A stretch of DNA of 38,017 bases from Limnohabitans sp. Rim8 (GCA_945897795.1 CAMDFT010000027.1:1-38017), one strand, 5' to 3'; positions 1 to 10,017 are shown, counted from the stretch's first letter. The notes: generated by a model from the sequence alone, not told the origin. Made by a program: numbers and translations.

Positions 1-1686
1 CAGATGCGCCTGTCGTGCACCAAAAGCATCATGGAGCGGCGCGATGTGGTGATCGTGGCTACTGTGTCGGCTATTTACGGCATTGGCGAGCCCGAAAGCT
101 ACCACCGCATGATCATGACGCTGCGGACCGGCGACAAGTTGGGCCAGCGCGACGTGATCGCCCAGCTGATCCGCATGCAGTACCAGCGCAACGACATGGA
201 ATTCAGCCGAGGCAAGTTCCGGGTGCGTGGCGACACCATTGACGTGTTCCCGGCGGAGCACTCGGAGTTGGCGATCCGCATCGAGCTGTTTGATGACGAG
301 ATCGAGAGCCTGCAATTGTTTGATCCGCTCACTGGGCGCATTCGGCAAAAGATCCCTCGCTTCACCGTGTACCCGTCCAGCCACTATGTGACGCCGCGCG
401 ACAAGGTGCTGGCGGCGGTGGAAACCATCAAGATCGAGCTGGCCCAGCGGCTGAAAGAGCTGGTGGGCATGGGCAAGCTGGTCGAGGCGCAACGGTTGGA
501 GCAGCGCACGCGTTTTGACTTGGAAATGCTGTCGGAGGTGGGCCACTGCAAAGGCATTGAGAACTACACCCGGCATTTGTCGGGCGCAGCGCCTGGCGAC
601 GCACCCAGCACGCTGACCGACTACATGCCGCCCGACGCCATCATGTTTCTGGACGAAAGCCATCAGATGATTGGCCAGCTCAACGCCATGTACAACGGCG
701 ACAAGGCGCGCAAAACCACGCTGGTGGAGTACGGCTTTCGCTTGCCCAGCGCTTTAGACAACCGCCCGCTCAAGTTCGAAGAGTTTGAAAAGCGCATGCG
801 CCAGTGCATTTTTGTCTCGGCCACGCCGGCCGACTATGAAAAGACGCACGCGGGTAAAGTGGTCGAGCAGGTGGTGCGCCCCACGGGTTTGGTCGATCCA
901 GAGGTGGAGGTGCGTCCCGCCACGCATCAGGTGGACGATGTGCTGCAAGAAATCCGCATCCGGGTGGACAAGCACGAGCGGGTGCTGATCACCACCCTGA
1001 CCAAGCGCATGTCTGAGCAGCTGACCGATTACCTGAGCGACAACGGCGTGAAAGTGCGCTATTTGCACAGCGACGTGGACACGGTGGAGCGGGTGGAGAT
1101 TTTGCGTGACCTGCGCTTGGGCGCTTTCGATGTGCTGGTGGGCATCAACTTGCTGCGCGAAGGTCTGGATATTCCCGAGGTCTCGTTGGTGGCGATTTTG
1201 GACGCCGACAAAGAAGGCTTCTTGCGGTCTGAGCGCAGCTTGATCCAGACCATTGGTCGTGCTGCCCGAAACCTGAACGGCCGGGCGATTCTGTACGCTG
1301 ACCGCATCACCGAGTCGATGAAAAAAGCCATGGGCGAGACCGAGCGCCGCCGCATCAAGCAAGTGGCGCACAACGAGGTCATGGGCATCACGCCCAAGAG
1401 CATTGTCAAAAAGGTCAAAGACCTCATCGACGGCGTGTACAGCGAAAAATCGGGCAAAGAAGCCGAGCGCTTGGAGCAAGCCGCGGTGCAACGGGCCAAA
1501 GTAGAGGACATGAGCGAGAAAGACATCGCCCGGGCCATCAAGCTGCTGGAAAAGCAAATGATGGAGCACGCCCGCAACCTGGAGTTCGAAAAAGCCGCCC
1601 AAGTGCGCGACCAGTTGACCGTTCTGAAGGAGCAGGCTTTTGGCGCGGCAGGGGGCGACCACATCGTGCCGCTGATTCGGGCTTGA
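1..1686 (+). CDS. uvrB: UvrB, excinuclease ABC subunit B (5' truncated by window edge)
   Basis: UvrB is the damage-verifying helicase-like subunit of the UvrABC nucleotide excision repair complex; it takes over the lesion from UvrA and recruits UvrC. The frame is open from the first base, so the gene starts upstream. About 560 residues are visible and the N-terminal P-loop is outside the window. Seen here are the [11 protein letters not shown] stretch, the DESH form of the DEAD box (MFLDESHQM), the ATPADYE motif, helicase motifs V and VI ([12 protein letters not shown] and QTIGRAARN), and a C-terminal UVR domain ([20 protein letters not shown]) that binds UvrC. It ends 114 nt before iscR. No LexA-type site can be judged because the promoter is not in the window. 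Identification is firm. Confidence 0.97.
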   Translation, partial: QMRLSCTKSIMERRDVVIVATVSAIYGIGEPESYHRMIMTLRTGDKLGQRDVIAQLIRMQYQRNDMEFSRGKFRVRGDTIDVFPAEHSELAIRIELFDDEIESLQLFDPLTGRIRQKIPRFTVYPSSHYVTPRDKVLAAVETIKIELAQRLKELVGMGKLVEAQRLEQRTRFDLEMLSEVGHCKGIENYTRHLSGAAPGDAPSTLTDYMPPDAIMFLDESHQMIGQLNAMYNGDKARKTTLVEYGFRLPSALDNRPLKFEEFEKRMRQCIFVSATPADYEKTHAGKVVEQVVRPTGLVDPEVEVRPATHQVDDVLQEIRIRVDKHERVLITTLTKRMSEQLTDYLSDNGVKVRYLHSDVDTVERVEILRDLRLGAFDVLVGINLLREGLDIPEVSLVAILDADKEGFLRSERSLIQTIGRAARNLNGRAILYADRITESMKKAMGETERRRIKQVAHNEVMGITPKSIVKKVKDLIDGVYSEKSGKEAERLEQAAVQRAKVEDMSEKDIARAIKLLEKQMMEHARNLEFEKAAQVRDQLTVLKEQAFGAAGGDHIVPLIRA

Positions 1687-1694
1687 ATAACCCT

Positions 1695-1720
1695 ATAACC
1701 CGAGTGATTTGATCGGGTAT
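1695..1720 (+). promoter_or_regulatory. Candidate IscR-binding site 1 upstream of iscR
   Basis: The arms ATAACCCGA and TCGGGTAT form a near-perfect inverted repeat around a 9-nt centre. The outer ATA...TAT ends and overall length resemble the type 1 (Fe-S form) IscR box described in E. coli. It lies 80-105 nt upstream of the iscR start. Binding is inferred from the resemblance, which is weaker than for the second site. Confidence 0.45.
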
Positions 1721-1725
1721 GTCGT

Positions 1726-1750
1726 ATACTTGACTCGTTTAGTCGGGATC
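1726..1750 (+). promoter_or_regulatory. Candidate type 1 IscR box in the isc promoter
   Basis: The sequence reads ATACTTGACT, a 5-nt centre, then AGTCGGGATC. It matches the GACT...AGTC core of the E. coli type 1 IscR consensus. A possible -10 element TATACT (1725-1730) overlaps its left end, so bound [2Fe-2S]-IscR would block the promoter. Together with site 1 this predicts negative autoregulation of the isc operon. The match was made by eye. Confidence 0.6.
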
Positions 1751-1800
1751 CCGCTCAGGCGGTTTTCAGACAGCGCTTCCACCCACTTCAGGAGTCTGCC

Positions 1801-2337
1801 ATGCGTTTAACCACCAAAGGCCGTTTTGCCGTCACCGCCATGATCGACTTGGCTTTGCGTCAAGACGCAGGCCCTGTGACATTGGCCGCCATCAGCCAGC
1901 GCCAACAGATTTCACTGTCTTATTTAGAGCAGTTGTTCGGCAAGCTGCGTCGCCACAACCTGGTTGAGTCCACCCGTGGCCCTGGCGGCGGTTACACCTT
2001 GGGCCGCAAATCCACCGACATCACCGTGGCCGACATCATTTTGTCCGTGGATGAGCCCATTGACGCCACCCACTGCGGTGGCAAAGAAAATTGCAATGGC
2101 GGCGATGGCCGCTGTATGACACACGACCTGTGGGCTTCCCTGAACTCCAAAATGGTGGAGTTTTTGGACTCGGTGTCCTTGCAAAAGCTGGTGGACGACC
2201 AGTTGGCCAAAGGCTTGGTCGTTGAACACAAGCCCAGCCTCAAGCGCGCGATTGCCCCGATGCCGATCAGCCAACCCATTCGCGTGAATGTGCCCAACTC
2301 GGTGTTTGACTTGGGCAACATGTTCGCCAAATCCTGA
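1801..2337 (+). CDS. iscR: IscR, Rrf2-family Fe-S cluster regulator
   Basis: This 178-aa Rrf2-family winged-helix regulator senses Fe-S cluster status and controls the isc operon. The N-terminal helix-turn-helix spans roughly residues 1-65 ([11 protein letters not shown] start, [11 protein letters not shown] wing). The cluster-ligand Cys residues are C92, C98 and C105 with H108 following, one residue more between the last two Cys than in E. coli IscR. The extra C-terminal tail ending near residue 178 is typical of beta- and gammaproteobacterial IscR. The ATG has an AGGAG ribosome-binding site. It is first in the isc operon, 20 nt before iscS, and two IscR-like boxes lie upstream, which indicates autorepression. 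Confidence 0.97.
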   Translation: MRLTTKGRFAVTAMIDLALRQDAGPVTLAAISQRQQISLSYLEQLFGKLRRHNLVESTRGPGGGYTLGRKSTDITVADIILSVDEPIDATHCGGKENCNGGDGRCMTHDLWASLNSKMVEFLDSVSLQKLVDDQLAKGLVVEHKPSLKRAIAPMPISQPIRVNVPNSVFDLGNMFAKS

Positions 2338-2357
2338 TTCCCGAAGAAGAGCAGACC

Positions 2358-3575
2358 ATGACCACACCTCATTTTCCTATTTACCTTGATTACGGCGCCA
2401 CCAACCCGTGCGACCCCCGCGTGGTGGACGCCATCGTCCCTTGGTTGCGCGAGCACTTCGGCAACCCCGCATCGCGCACCCACGCCTGGGGCTGGGAGGC
2501 TGAAGCCGCCGTCGAAAAAGCCCGCGAGCAAGTGGGTGATCTGATTGGTGCCGATCCTCGTGAAATCGTCTGGACCAGCGGCGCCACCGAATCCAACAAC
2601 CTGGCCATCAAAGGCGCAGCCCAGTTTTACAAGTCGCGCGGCAAGCACCTGATCACCGTCAAGACCGAGCACAAAGCCGTGCTCGACACCATGCGCGAGC
2701 TGGAGCGCCAGGGTTTTGAAGTGACTTACCTCGACGTGCAGGATGATGGTTTGCTGAGCATGGACGTGCTCAAGGCCGCCATTCGCCCCGACACCATCTT
2801 GGTCAGCGTGATGCATGTCAACAACGAGATTGGCGTGATCCAGGATGTGACCGCGATTGGCAATCTGTGCCGCGAAAAAGGCATCATTTTCCACGTCGAT
2901 GCGGCCCAAGCCACCGGCAAAGTCGAGATCGACATGACCCAGTTGCCCATCGATTTGATGAGCTTGGCTTCACACAAAACTTATGGCCCCAAGGGCATTG
3001 GCGCTTTGTATGTGCGGCGTAAGCCCCGCATTCGCCTGGAAGCGCAAATGCACGGCGGCGGCCACGAGCGCGGCATGCGCTCGGGCACTTTGCCCACCCA
3101 CCAGTGCGTGGGCATGGGCGAAGCGTTCCGCATTGCCAAGCTCGATATGGCGCAAGACAACGCCAAGGCGCGTGCCCTGCACGACCGCCTGATCAACGGC
3201 CTGAGCGACATGGAGCAAGTGTTCTTGAACGGCCACGCCACCCAGCGCGTGCCGCACAACATCAACATGAGCTTCAACTTTGTTGAAGGCGAATCACTCA
3301 TCATGGGCATCAAGGGCCTGGCGGTCTCGTCCGGTTCGGCCTGCACCTCGGCCAGCCTGGAGCCCAGCTATGTGCTGCGCGCCCTGGGCCGTAGCGATGA
3401 GTTGGCCCACAGTAGCTTGCGCATGACCATTGGCCGCTGGACCACCGAAGAAGACATCGACTACGCGATCCAAACCATCCGCGAGAACGTGGCCAAGCTG
3501 CGCGACTTGAGCCCCCTGTGGGAAATGCACCAAGATGGCATTGATTTGAGCACCATTCAGTGGGCTGCCCACTGA
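2358..3575 (+). CDS. iscS: IscS, cysteine desulfurase
   Basis: IscS is a PLP-dependent cysteine desulfurase that converts L-cysteine to alanine and passes persulfide sulfur to IscU and to tRNA thiolation enzymes. The protein is 405 aa, the usual length. The PLP-binding lysine is K207 in [13 protein letters not shown]105 of the TEHKA motif is present, and the active-site Cys is C329 in the mobile loop [21 protein letters not shown]. The C-terminal tail that docks IscU is present. It is the second gene of the isc operon, between iscR and iscU. The AAGAGCAGACC region before the ATG is a modest ribosome-binding site. Nothing is unusual. Confidence 0.98.
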   Translation: MTTPHFPIYLDYGATNPCDPRVVDAIVPWLREHFGNPASRTHAWGWEAEAAVEKAREQVGDLIGADPREIVWTSGATESNNLAIKGAAQFYKSRGKHLITVKTEHKAVLDTMRELERQGFEVTYLDVQDDGLLSMDVLKAAIRPDTILVSVMHVNNEIGVIQDVTAIGNLCREKGIIFHVDAAQATGKVEIDMTQLPIDLMSLASHKTYGPKGIGALYVRRKPRIRLEAQMHGGGHERGMRSGTLPTHQCVGMGEAFRIAKLDMAQDNAKARALHDRLINGLSDMEQVFLNGHATQRVPHNINMSFNFVEGESLIMGIKGLAVSSGSACTSASLEPSYVLRALGRSDELAHSSLRMTIGRWTTEEDIDYAIQTIRENVAKLRDLSPLWEMHQDGIDLSTIQWAAH

Positions 3576-3607
3576 GCTGACATTGACCTGAAGACGGAGA
3601 AAACACC

Positions 3608-3994
3608 ATGGCATATTCTGAAAAAGTGGTTGACCACTACGAAAACCCCCGCAACGTCGGCTCGTTTGACAAAGGCGACGACAGCGTGGGCACCGGCATG
3701 GTCGGTGCACCGGCTTGCGGCGACGTGATGAAGCTGCAGATCAAGGTCAACCCGACCACCGGTGTGATCGAAGACGCGCGCTTCAAGACCTACGGCTGCG
3801 GTTCGGCCATCGCTTCCAGCTCACTCGTCACCGAATGGGTCAAGGGCAAAACCTTGGACCAGGCTGCAGCCCTCAAGAACAGCGAAATCGCCGAAGAGCT
3901 GGCGCTGCCTCCGGTCAAAATCCACTGCTCAATCCTGGCCGAAGACGCCATCAAGGCGGCCGTGGAAGACTACAAAAAGAAACACCTGAACTGA
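3608..3994 (+). CDS. iscU: IscU, Fe-S cluster assembly scaffold
   Basis: IscU is the 128-aa scaffold on which [2Fe-2S] and [4Fe-4S] clusters are built from IscS sulfur. The three cluster-ligand cysteines C37, C64 and C107 are present, as is D39, the residue that tunes cluster release. The LPPVK motif at residues 100-104 is the recognition site for the HscA chaperone, which is encoded downstream in the same operon. A GGAGAAAACACC ribosome-binding region precedes the ATG. The gene sits 32 nt after iscS and is separated from iscA by a single base. Confidence 0.98.
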   Translation: MAYSEKVVDHYENPRNVGSFDKGDDSVGTGMVGAPACGDVMKLQIKVNPTTGVIEDARFKTYGCGSAIASSSLVTEWVKGKTLDQAAALKNSEIAEELALPPVKIHCSILAEDAIKAAVEDYKKKHLN

Positions 3995-3995
3995 C

Positions 3996-4319
3996 ATGGC
4001 CATCTCCTTGTCTGCCGCCGCAGCGCGGCATGTGACCCGCTACTTGGCCAAACGTGGCTCGGGTGTGGGTGTGCGCTTGGGCGTCAAGACCACGGGCTGC
4101 TCGGGCCTGGCCTACAAGCTCGAGTACGTGGACGACATCTCCCCGGAAGACGTGGTCTTTGAAGGCCACGGCGTCAAGGTGTTGGTGGACCCGAAAAGCC
4201 TGGCCTACATCGACGGCACCGAACTCGACTTTGTTCGCGAAGGCCTGAACGAAGGTTTCCGCTTCAACAACCCCAACGAGCGTGACCGCTGCGGTTGCGG
4301 TGAATCCTTCCGCGTATGA
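3996..4319 (+). CDS. iscA: IscA, A-type Fe-S carrier protein
   Basis: IscA is a 107-aa A-type carrier that binds iron or a cluster and delivers clusters to apo-targets. The three conserved cysteines of the family are C35 (TTGCSG) and the C-terminal pair C99/C101 (DRCGCGESF). It starts two nucleotides after the iscU stop codon, so translation is probably coupled. Downstream a 66-nt palindromic repeat separates it from hscB, which is unusual inside an otherwise tight operon. Confidence 0.97.
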   Translation: MAISLSAAAARHVTRYLAKRGSGVGVRLGVKTTGCSGLAYKLEYVDDISPEDVVFEGHGVKVLVDPKSLAYIDGTELDFVREGLNEGFRFNNPNERDRCGCGESFRV

Positions 4320-4326
4320 GTTCGTC

Positions 4327-4392
4327 GTCATCGCGAGGAGCGCAGCGACGCGGCGATCTATGCATGGATGGCCACGCTTCGCTCACCATGAC
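4327..4392. repeat. Imperfect palindromic intergenic repeat between iscA and hscB
   Basis: The element starts with GTCATCGCGAGGAGCGCAGC and ends with CGCTTCGCTCACCATGAC, whose reverse complement GTCATGGTGAGCGAAGCG resembles the start. Such GTCAT...ATGAC elements with GAGGAGCG/CGCTTCGCTC arms resemble dispersed short palindromic repeats of many proteobacterial genomes; that family link is from memory, not a search. It fills the iscA-hscB gap and could form a hairpin in the isc mRNA. No second copy was noticed in this window. Confidence 0.6.
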
Positions 4393-4401
4393 TGTGAGTT
4401 C

Positions 4402-4920
4402 ATGATCAGCCTGCAAGCCAACGACTTTGAACTGTTCGATGTGCCTGTGCAGTTTGTACAGGACCGCGCTCAGCTCGATGCCCGCTGGAAAGCCCTGCAA
4501 CGCGAAGCCCATCCGGACCGCTTTGCTGCCGATGGCGCCGCCGCCCAGCGCGTGGCCATGCAGTGGTCGGTGCGCATCAACGAGGCGTATCAACGCCTGA
4601 AAGACCCGCTGAAACGCGCCGCTTATTTGTGTGAGCTGCAAGGTGCGCCCGTGCAGGCCGAAAACAACACGGCCATGCCCTCAGCGTTTTTGATGCAGCA
4701 AATGGAATGGCGTGAAAGCTTGGACGATACCGTCAGTGCTGAGGGACTGGAAGCACTGGCAGGCGTTGTGGCCGCCGAGCAGCGCCAAGTGCAGCAAACG
4801 CTGGCTCAGTTGCTTGATGTCACCAAAGACCCCGCCCAAGCCGTGGGGCAGGTGAGGGCGCTGATGTTCATCGAGCGCTTCACGCAAGAAGTGAACGCTA
4901 AACTCGACCGATTGACCTGA
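4402..4920 (+). CDS. hscB: HscB, J-type co-chaperone for Fe-S assembly
   Basis: HscB (172 aa) delivers holo-IscU to HscA and stimulates its ATPase. The J-domain occupies about residues 1-75 with the HPD motif at H37-P38-D39 (REAHPDRF); the C-terminal helical bundle that binds IscU follows. The open frame extends upstream to 4282, but the extra 40 residues would come from the palindromic repeat and overlap iscA, so the start at ATG 4402 (MISLQANDFELF) is preferred because it matches family N-termini. hscA begins 16 nt downstream. Confidence 0.95.
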   Translation: MISLQANDFELFDVPVQFVQDRAQLDARWKALQREAHPDRFAADGAAAQRVAMQWSVRINEAYQRLKDPLKRAAYLCELQGAPVQAENNTAMPSAFLMQQMEWRESLDDTVSAEGLEALAGVVAAEQRQVQQTLAQLLDVTKDPAQAVGQVRALMFIERFTQEVNAKLDRLT

Positions 4921-4936
4921 CCTCCCCTGATTGACC

Positions 4937-6802
4937 ATGGCGTTACTGCAGATTTCTGAACCGGGCCAGTCGCCCGACCCACACCAACGCCGCATTGCCG
5001 TGGGCATCGACTTGGGCACCACGCACTCGTTGGTGGCTTCGGTGCGCAATGGCGTGTCCGAGTGTTTGCCTGACGACGATGGGCGGGTGATCCTGCCGTC
5101 GGTGGTGCGTTTCATGCCTGGCCAAGGCCGTCAGATCGGTTTTGACGCGGTGCAGTCTGCCGCCAGCGATCCGGTCAACACCATCGCCTCGGTCAAGCGC
5201 TTCATGGGCCGTGGCCTGAACGACATCGCCGACCGAAGCAAGCTGCCTTATGAGTTCGTCGCCAGCGAGCAGGGCATGCTCAGCATCCAAACCGTGCAAG
5301 GCCCCAAGTCGCCCGTTGAAGTCAGCGCCGAAATTTTGGCCACGCTGCGCTACCGGGCCGAAGACACTTTCAACGACGACCTGTATGGCGCGGTCATCAC
5401 TGTGCCCGCTTACTTTGACGACGCGCAGCGCCAAGCCACGAAAGACGCCGCGCAACTGGCGGGCCTGAATGTGCTGCGCCTGATCAACGAACCCACCGCC
5501 GCAGCAATTGCCTATGGCCTCGACAACGCCAGCGAAGGCGTTTATGCCGTGTTCGATTTGGGCGGCGGCACCTTTGACATTTCTATCCTGCGCTTGACAC
5601 AAGGCGTGTTCGAGGTGCTGGCCACTGGGGGTGACTCCGCTTTGGGCGGTGACGATTACGACCAAGCCTTGGCCGATGCCGCCATGGCCCGCCAGCCTGG
5701 CCTACAAGCGGTCACGGCCGAAGACAAAACCGTTCTCAAGGCCGCTGCCCGCGCCGCCAAGGAAGCACTCACTACCGCCGATGCGGTCACCCTGAATGCC
5801 GCCTTGTCCACCGGCAGCTTGTCGGCATCCATCAGCCGCGCCGATTTCGAACAAGCCACTCAGGCCCTTACGGCCCGCTGCATCACCGCTGTGCGCAAAG
5901 CCCTGCGCGATGCCCAGCTGGCCAAGGACGATGTGCAAGGCGTGGTCATGGTGGGCGGCTCCACCCGCATGCCGCAAATCCAGCAAGCGGTGGCCGAGTT
6001 TTTTGGCCAAGCTCCGCTCAACAACCTCAACCCCGACGAAGTCGTCGCTTTGGGCGCGTCCATCCAGGCCAACCAGCTGGCGGGCAACAACGCCGCAGGC
6101 GAGTTGCTGTTGCTCGATGTGATCCCGTTGTCTCTGGGCATCGAGACCATGGGCGGTTTGGTCGAGCGCATCATCCCGCGTAACCAGACCATCCCCACCG
6201 CCATGGCGCAAGACTTCACCACTTATCAGGACGGCCAAATTGCGCTGGCGCTGCATGTGGTGCAGGGCGAGCGTGACTTAGTGCAAGACTGCCGCAGTCT
6301 GGCCCGCTTTGAGCTGCGCGGCATCCCGCCCATGGCGGCCGGCGCAGCCCGAATCCGCGTCACCTTCACGGTGGACGCCGATGGCCTGCTGAGCGTGGGG
6401 GCCAAAGAACAAATCAGCGGTGTAGAAGCCCGCATTGACGTCAAGCCTTCGTATGGCCTGAGCGACGTTCAGATCGCCACCATGCTGCAAGAAAGTTTCA
6501 CCACCGCCCAGGCTGACATGAAAGCCCGTGCGCTGGTGGAAGCCCGCGTAGACGCCGACCGCATGCTGCTGGCCACGCGCAGCGCCTTGGCCGCCGACGG
6601 TCAATTGCTGAGCGCTGCCGAGCGCGCCAGCATCGACGCCCTGATGGCCACCTTGCAAGCGGCCATTCCAACCGAACAAGATGCCAAAGCGCTGGAAGAC
6701 TGCACCCAAGCCCTGGCCAAGGGCACCGAAGCCTTTGCAGCTGAGCGCATGAACCACAGCATCCAGAAAGCCCTGGCTGGCCAAAATATCCAGTCGATGT
6801 AA
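4937..6802 (+). CDS. hscA: HscA, Hsp70-family chaperone for Fe-S transfer
   Basis: HscA is a specialised DnaK paralogue that uses ATP to release clusters from IscU to acceptor proteins. The 621-aa product has the Hsp70 phosphate-1 motif ([14 protein letters not shown], near residue 25), the phosphate-2 motif [14 protein letters not shown], the adenosine motif [10 protein letters not shown] and a substrate-binding domain ([20 protein letters not shown]). The C-terminal lid is shorter than in DnaK, as is normal for HscA. ATG 4937 is chosen over the in-frame TTG at 4931 because it gives the usual MALLQI start. It lies between hscB and fdx. Confidence 0.96.
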   Translation: MALLQISEPGQSPDPHQRRIAVGIDLGTTHSLVASVRNGVSECLPDDDGRVILPSVVRFMPGQGRQIGFDAVQSAASDPVNTIASVKRFMGRGLNDIADRSKLPYEFVASEQGMLSIQTVQGPKSPVEVSAEILATLRYRAEDTFNDDLYGAVITVPAYFDDAQRQATKDAAQLAGLNVLRLINEPTAAAIAYGLDNASEGVYAVFDLGGGTFDISILRLTQGVFEVLATGGDSALGGDDYDQALADAAMARQPGLQAVTAEDKTVLKAAARAAKEALTTADAVTLNAALSTGSLSASISRADFEQATQALTARCITAVRKALRDAQLAKDDVQGVVMVGGSTRMPQIQQAVAEFFGQAPLNNLNPDEVVALGASIQANQLAGNNAAGELLLLDVIPLSLGIETMGGLVERIIPRNQTIPTAMAQDFTTYQDGQIALALHVVQGERDLVQDCRSLARFELRGIPPMAAGAARIRVTFTVDADGLLSVGAKEQISGVEARIDVKPSYGLSDVQIATMLQESFTTAQADMKARALVEARVDADRMLLATRSALAADGQLLSAAERASIDALMATLQAAIPTEQDAKALEDCTQALAKGTEAFAAERMNHSIQKALAGQNIQSM

Positions 6803-6816
6803 TCCACAATACCGCC

Positions 6817-7155
6817 ATGCCCGTCATCAAAATCCTGCCCCACGCCGAATACTGCCCCAACGGGGCTGAAATCACCGCGCCTGCGGGCACCAGCATCTGC
6901 GAAGCGCTGCTCGACAACCACATCAACATCGAACACGCTTGCGACATGAGCGCGGCCTGCACCACCTGCCATGTGGTGGTGCGCGAAGGCTTCAAGAGCC
7001 TAGGTGAGATGGAAGAAACCGAAGAAGACCTGCTCGATCGCGCCTGGGGCCTGGAGCCCAACTCGCGCCTGAGCTGCCAGGCCTTTGTAGCCAAGAGTGA
7101 TCTGGTCATCGAGATCCCTCGCTACACCATCAACCACGCCAAAGAGCTGCACTGA
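6817..7155 (+). CDS. fdx: Fdx, ISC-type [2Fe-2S] ferredoxin
   Basis: This 112-aa ferredoxin is the electron donor and IscS partner of the ISC pathway. Cluster ligands follow the adrenodoxin-like pattern C42-x5-C48-x2-C51 with a distal C87 (NSRLSCQAF). The acidic EMEETEEDLLDRAWGLEPNSR stretch is characteristic of the family, given here as 70-84 approximately. It starts 14 nt after hscA and is the last isc gene; no iscX follows. The next gene begins 13 nt later in another frame and may be read through from the operon. Confidence 0.96.
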   Translation: MPVIKILPHAEYCPNGAEITAPAGTSICEALLDNHINIEHACDMSAACTTCHVVVREGFKSLGEMEETEEDLLDRAWGLEPNSRLSCQAFVAKSDLVIEIPRYTINHAKELH

Positions 7156-7168
7156 GCGAAGGCGAACC

Positions 7169-7879
7169 ATGCGTCAAATCGTTCTGGACACCGAAACCAC
7201 GGGCCTGTCGGCCGAAGGTGGCGACCGCATCATCGAGCTGGGCTGTGTGGAACTGTATGCCCGCAAACTCACGGGCAACAACCTGCATTTCTATTTCAAT
7301 CCCGAGCGTGACAGCCACGAAGACGCGCTCAAAGTGCACGGCATCAGCAACGAATTTTTGCGTGACAAACCCAAATTCTCCGAACTGTCTGAAGAAATTC
7401 TCGACTACCTGAGCGACGCCGAGATCATCATCCACAACGCTGCTTTTGATGTCAGCTTCTTGAATAAAGAGCTGGAGCGCGTGGGCAAAAAGCCCTTCAA
7501 AACTTACGTCAGCGGCGTGATTGACACTTTGGCCATGGCCAAGGAAATGTTCCCGGGCAAACGCAACAGCCTCGACTCGCTGTGCGACCGCCTCGAGGTC
7601 GACAACTCTGGGCGCACCCTGCACGGCGCTTTGCTCGACGCCGAGTTGCTGGCCGATGTCTACATCAACATGACACGCGGCCAAGAGGCGCTACTGATCG
7701 ATGCGGGCGACGCACCCGCAGACACCCAGTCGGTCAAGGTGCACCTGGACCTGAGCATCTATGCTTTGCCGGTACTTCCCGCCAATGCCCAAGAGCTGGC
7801 CGCGCACGATGACGTGCTGACACAACTCGACAAATCCAGTGGCGGCCAAACCGTTTGGCGACTGGCTCAGTCGGCGTGA
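7169..7879 (+). CDS. dnaQ: DnaQ-family 3'-5' exonuclease (DNA polymerase III epsilon subunit)
   Basis: The 236-aa product is the proofreading exonuclease subunit of DNA polymerase III. Exo I is VLDTETTGL with catalytic D7 and E9, Exo II is HNAAFDVSFLN, and Exo III is HGALLDAELLADVY with the general-base His. The C-terminal region after about residue 185 would contact the polymerase alpha subunit. The frame stays open upstream to 7097, but ATG 7169 gives the canonical MRQIVLDTETTG start and avoids overlap with fdx. It lies 13 nt after fdx and 106 nt before tRNA-Val. The shape is that of the housekeeping DnaQ and not of a short paralogue. Confidence 0.94.
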   Translation: MRQIVLDTETTGLSAEGGDRIIELGCVELYARKLTGNNLHFYFNPERDSHEDALKVHGISNEFLRDKPKFSELSEEILDYLSDAEIIIHNAAFDVSFLNKELERVGKKPFKTYVSGVIDTLAMAKEMFPGKRNSLDSLCDRLEVDNSGRTLHGALLDAELLADVYINMTRGQEALLIDAGDAPADTQSVKVHLDLSIYALPVLPANAQELAAHDDVLTQLDKSSGGQTVWRLAQSA

Positions 7880-7985
7880 GCCCCATTGGCCAAAAGGCCG
7901 TGCGCTTGGCGACGACTTTTCAGCTGCTAAGAGCCAAATAGGCCAAGTTTTCATGTCATAATTGCGCTCTTCGCCAAACGGCGCA

Positions 7986-8060
7986 GGGCGATTAGCTCAG
8001 GGGTAGAGCACTGCATTCACACTGCAGGGGTCGCAAGTTCGAAACTTGCATCGCCCACCA
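7986..8060 (+). tRNA. tRNA-Val (anticodon CAC)
   Basis: The 75-nt sequence folds as a cloverleaf. The acceptor stem pairs GGGCGAT with ATCGCCC, followed by A and an encoded CCA. The anticodon stem CTGCA/TGCAG holds loop TTCACAC with anticodon CAC, which reads GTG (Val). The T arm contains GTTCGAA. A CATAAT at 7957-7962 is a plausible -10 element. The gene is followed by a terminator and then gene-poor DNA, as at tRNA-associated integration hotspots. Confidence 0.97.
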
Positions 8061-8079
8061 AAAACACCCAATAAAATCA

Positions 8080-8113
8080 AGCACTTAGAGGAAACTCTAG
8101 GTGCTTTTTCTTT
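8080..8113 (+). terminator. Rho-independent terminator after tRNA-Val
   Basis: AGCACTTAGAG and CTCTAGGTGCT pair across a GAAA tetraloop (one G-T pair), followed by a T-rich tract TTTTCTTT. It lies 20 nt after the tRNA CCA end and would terminate the tRNA transcript. Confidence 0.88.
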
Positions 8114-9089
8114 AGTTCAAAGTAGTATGGTCCGGGTTTACTACTTCTCATAGATTTTTCGATGTCTTTTCATAGATTTCGGAACAGTCAAACAACCCCA
8201 ATTCAATCTTTTCTCAGTAACGCCAGCATGGTGTGAATGTCGCATTGCTTTTTGCCTCAGCACCAATGCAGCTAGCGCTGTGCTCAGCTTGAAAAAAACG
8301 CTACGTTTGTTTTGATTGAAGTCCAGCTACTCTACCCACCTAGTCCAGGAAAAAAACGCGCTGTAGGGCTTTTTTGAGTGCCGCACGGGTGCCAGCTGCA
8401 AAAGAACACTGCCTAATGCAGACTTTGCGCGTCAACATTCGCTATATGCTGGAAGCGGACTACTGCAAGCTGGCACCATGGGCAGGAACCGACCCATTGC
8501 AGACCTTCGTGTATTGTCATTAGCGGCAACTGAGCAGCGATAGTAATCATCGCCATAAAGCAAACACGGCATGCTACCGGTCAGAGAAGGCTTGGCTGGC
8601 CAGATGCACGCTGCATTCCTTAAATAGGCGCTCTACGACCAAGTCTCCCGAATGTGGCGCGCAGTAGCTTATGTCTATTCAGCTTCGACTTGTGCAAAGT
8701 CGCTGGCTGTATTTGCCGCTAACAAGCTGAATGAGGGGGAGGCTCTCGCGAAGAGGTGATGTCTTTGCATGAACCAGAGGCTGGCCTAGCTAGGTGCCGT
8801 GTTTGCATGTAGGCTCATAGGCAAACTCTGGGGCAGATTGTTGGTGGTGGCGGTGATGGTGAAACTCGCTAAGCACTCCGGCTTGCGACTTTTTTCACAA
8901 GATTACTCTGTTCTCTTTTTCCAGATTGAAATGGTTGAGAGGCTACTGATAGGAGCGGCCGGGGGCATTTATGTGGATTGAGTGTCAACGGGTACTTTTG
9001 TATTGACAGTCTGACAATGTAGTGCGCGTCTGTGGTTTTGTGATTCTCAGGTCAGAATGTGTCAGTGTATTTTTTCCTGAGGCTCCGTA
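8114..9089. other. Gene-poor stretch of about 1 kb
   Basis: I see no convincing gene here. The only open frame of any length (8799-8981, 60 codons) lacks a ribosome-binding site and any recognisable composition. A short direct repeat TCATAGATTT occurs near 8149 and 8170. A TTGACA at 9003-9008 could be a -35 element for the LysR gene, but no good -10 sits at the right distance. The segment may be decayed former coding or mobile DNA next to the tRNA; this is inference only. Confidence 0.5.
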
Positions 9090-10013
9090 ATGGCATCACC
9101 CGTTTACAACCTGGCCAGATTCGATTTTGTTTCAATACGCTTGACAGTGCTGTGCGCTCAGACCGGCAGTCTTACCACAGCCGCTCGTCAATGTAACCTG
9201 GTCTTACCCGCAGCCAGTCGACGCCTCAAGGAATTGGAGGCCGCCATCGGGTGCCAGTTGTTTGACCGACATTCGCGCGGCTTGACCATGACGGCAGCCG
9301 GGCGCATTTTCATGCGGCGGGGCCTCGCCCTGCTGCAGGAAATGGACGGTCTGGTGAGCGAATTGGCCGATTCGCAAATGGGCGTTGTACGGCATTTGCG
9401 GTTGTTTGCTGGAACGGCTGCCATCAACCAGTTTTTGCCTCCGTTGATCGCTGAGTACAGCGGCTTGCATCCAGAAGTGCAAATTGATTTGGAAGAGCAA
9501 GTTTCAGAGCAAGTGGTGCTGGCCTTGCGGGAAGGACGGGCCGATGTGGGTGTATTTGTGGAGGGTCCGCACACCGATGGCTTGGATGTTCGTGACTTTC
9601 GCAAGGATGAGTTGGTGTTGATTTTGCCCCGCGCCCATGGCTTGATGGCGCATTCAGCGGTCTCGTTTGTGGACGCCCTGGACGAGTCTTGGATCAGCCT
9701 GAACCCGGGCGCCGCCCTTTTGCAGCAACAACAAAGTGCCGCCATGGCTGCTGGCAGGACTTTGAAATTGCGCATGCAGGTGCGCAGTTTTGATGCGGTG
9801 GGCCACATGGTGGTGTCGGGTTTGGGGATTGCTTTGTTGCCCAAACGGGCAGCCATGCCCATCGTGCGCGCCATGAAGCTGGGTTGGCGTCCACTGACCG
9901 ATGCCTGGGCGCACCGGCGGCTGAAAGTGGCGATCCCCAAGGAGGCCGATTCAGCCGTCAAGGATTTCAGGGATTACCTGCACACGCCTTCGCAAAATGC
10001 GAGGGCTGACTGA
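9090..10013 (+). CDS. LysR-type transcriptional regulator
   Basis: This 307-aa protein has the LysR layout: an N-terminal winged helix-turn-helix (about residues 12-70, with TGSLTTAARQCNLVLPAASR and LEAAIGCQLFDRHSRGLTMT) and a periplasmic-binding-like effector domain (about 95-295). LysR regulators usually bind a pathway metabolite and activate adjacent catabolic genes. It is transcribed in the same direction as the CoA-transferase operon that begins 48 nt later, whereas LysR genes are more often divergent. The natural inference is that it controls that operon and itself; the ligand is unknown but is probably the acid or CoA ester handled there. A TGAGG ribosome-binding region precedes the ATG. 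Confidence 0.92.
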   Translation: MASPVYNLARFDFVSIRLTVLCAQTGSLTTAARQCNLVLPAASRRLKELEAAIGCQLFDRHSRGLTMTAAGRIFMRRGLALLQEMDGLVSELADSQMGVVRHLRLFAGTAAINQFLPPLIAEYSGLHPEVQIDLEEQVSEQVVLALREGRADVGVFVEGPHTDGLDVRDFRKDELVLILPRAHGLMAHSAVSFVDALDESWISLNPGAALLQQQQSAAMAAGRTLKLRMQVRSFDAVGHMVVSGLGIALLPKRAAMPIVRAMKLGWRPLTDAWAHRRLKVAIPKEADSAVKDFRDYLHTPSQNARAD

Positions 10014-10017
10014 TCAA

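Noticed and set aside
8799..8981. 60-codon frame in the gene-poor stretch after tRNA-Val
   Set aside because: No ribosome-binding site and no recognisable protein pattern.
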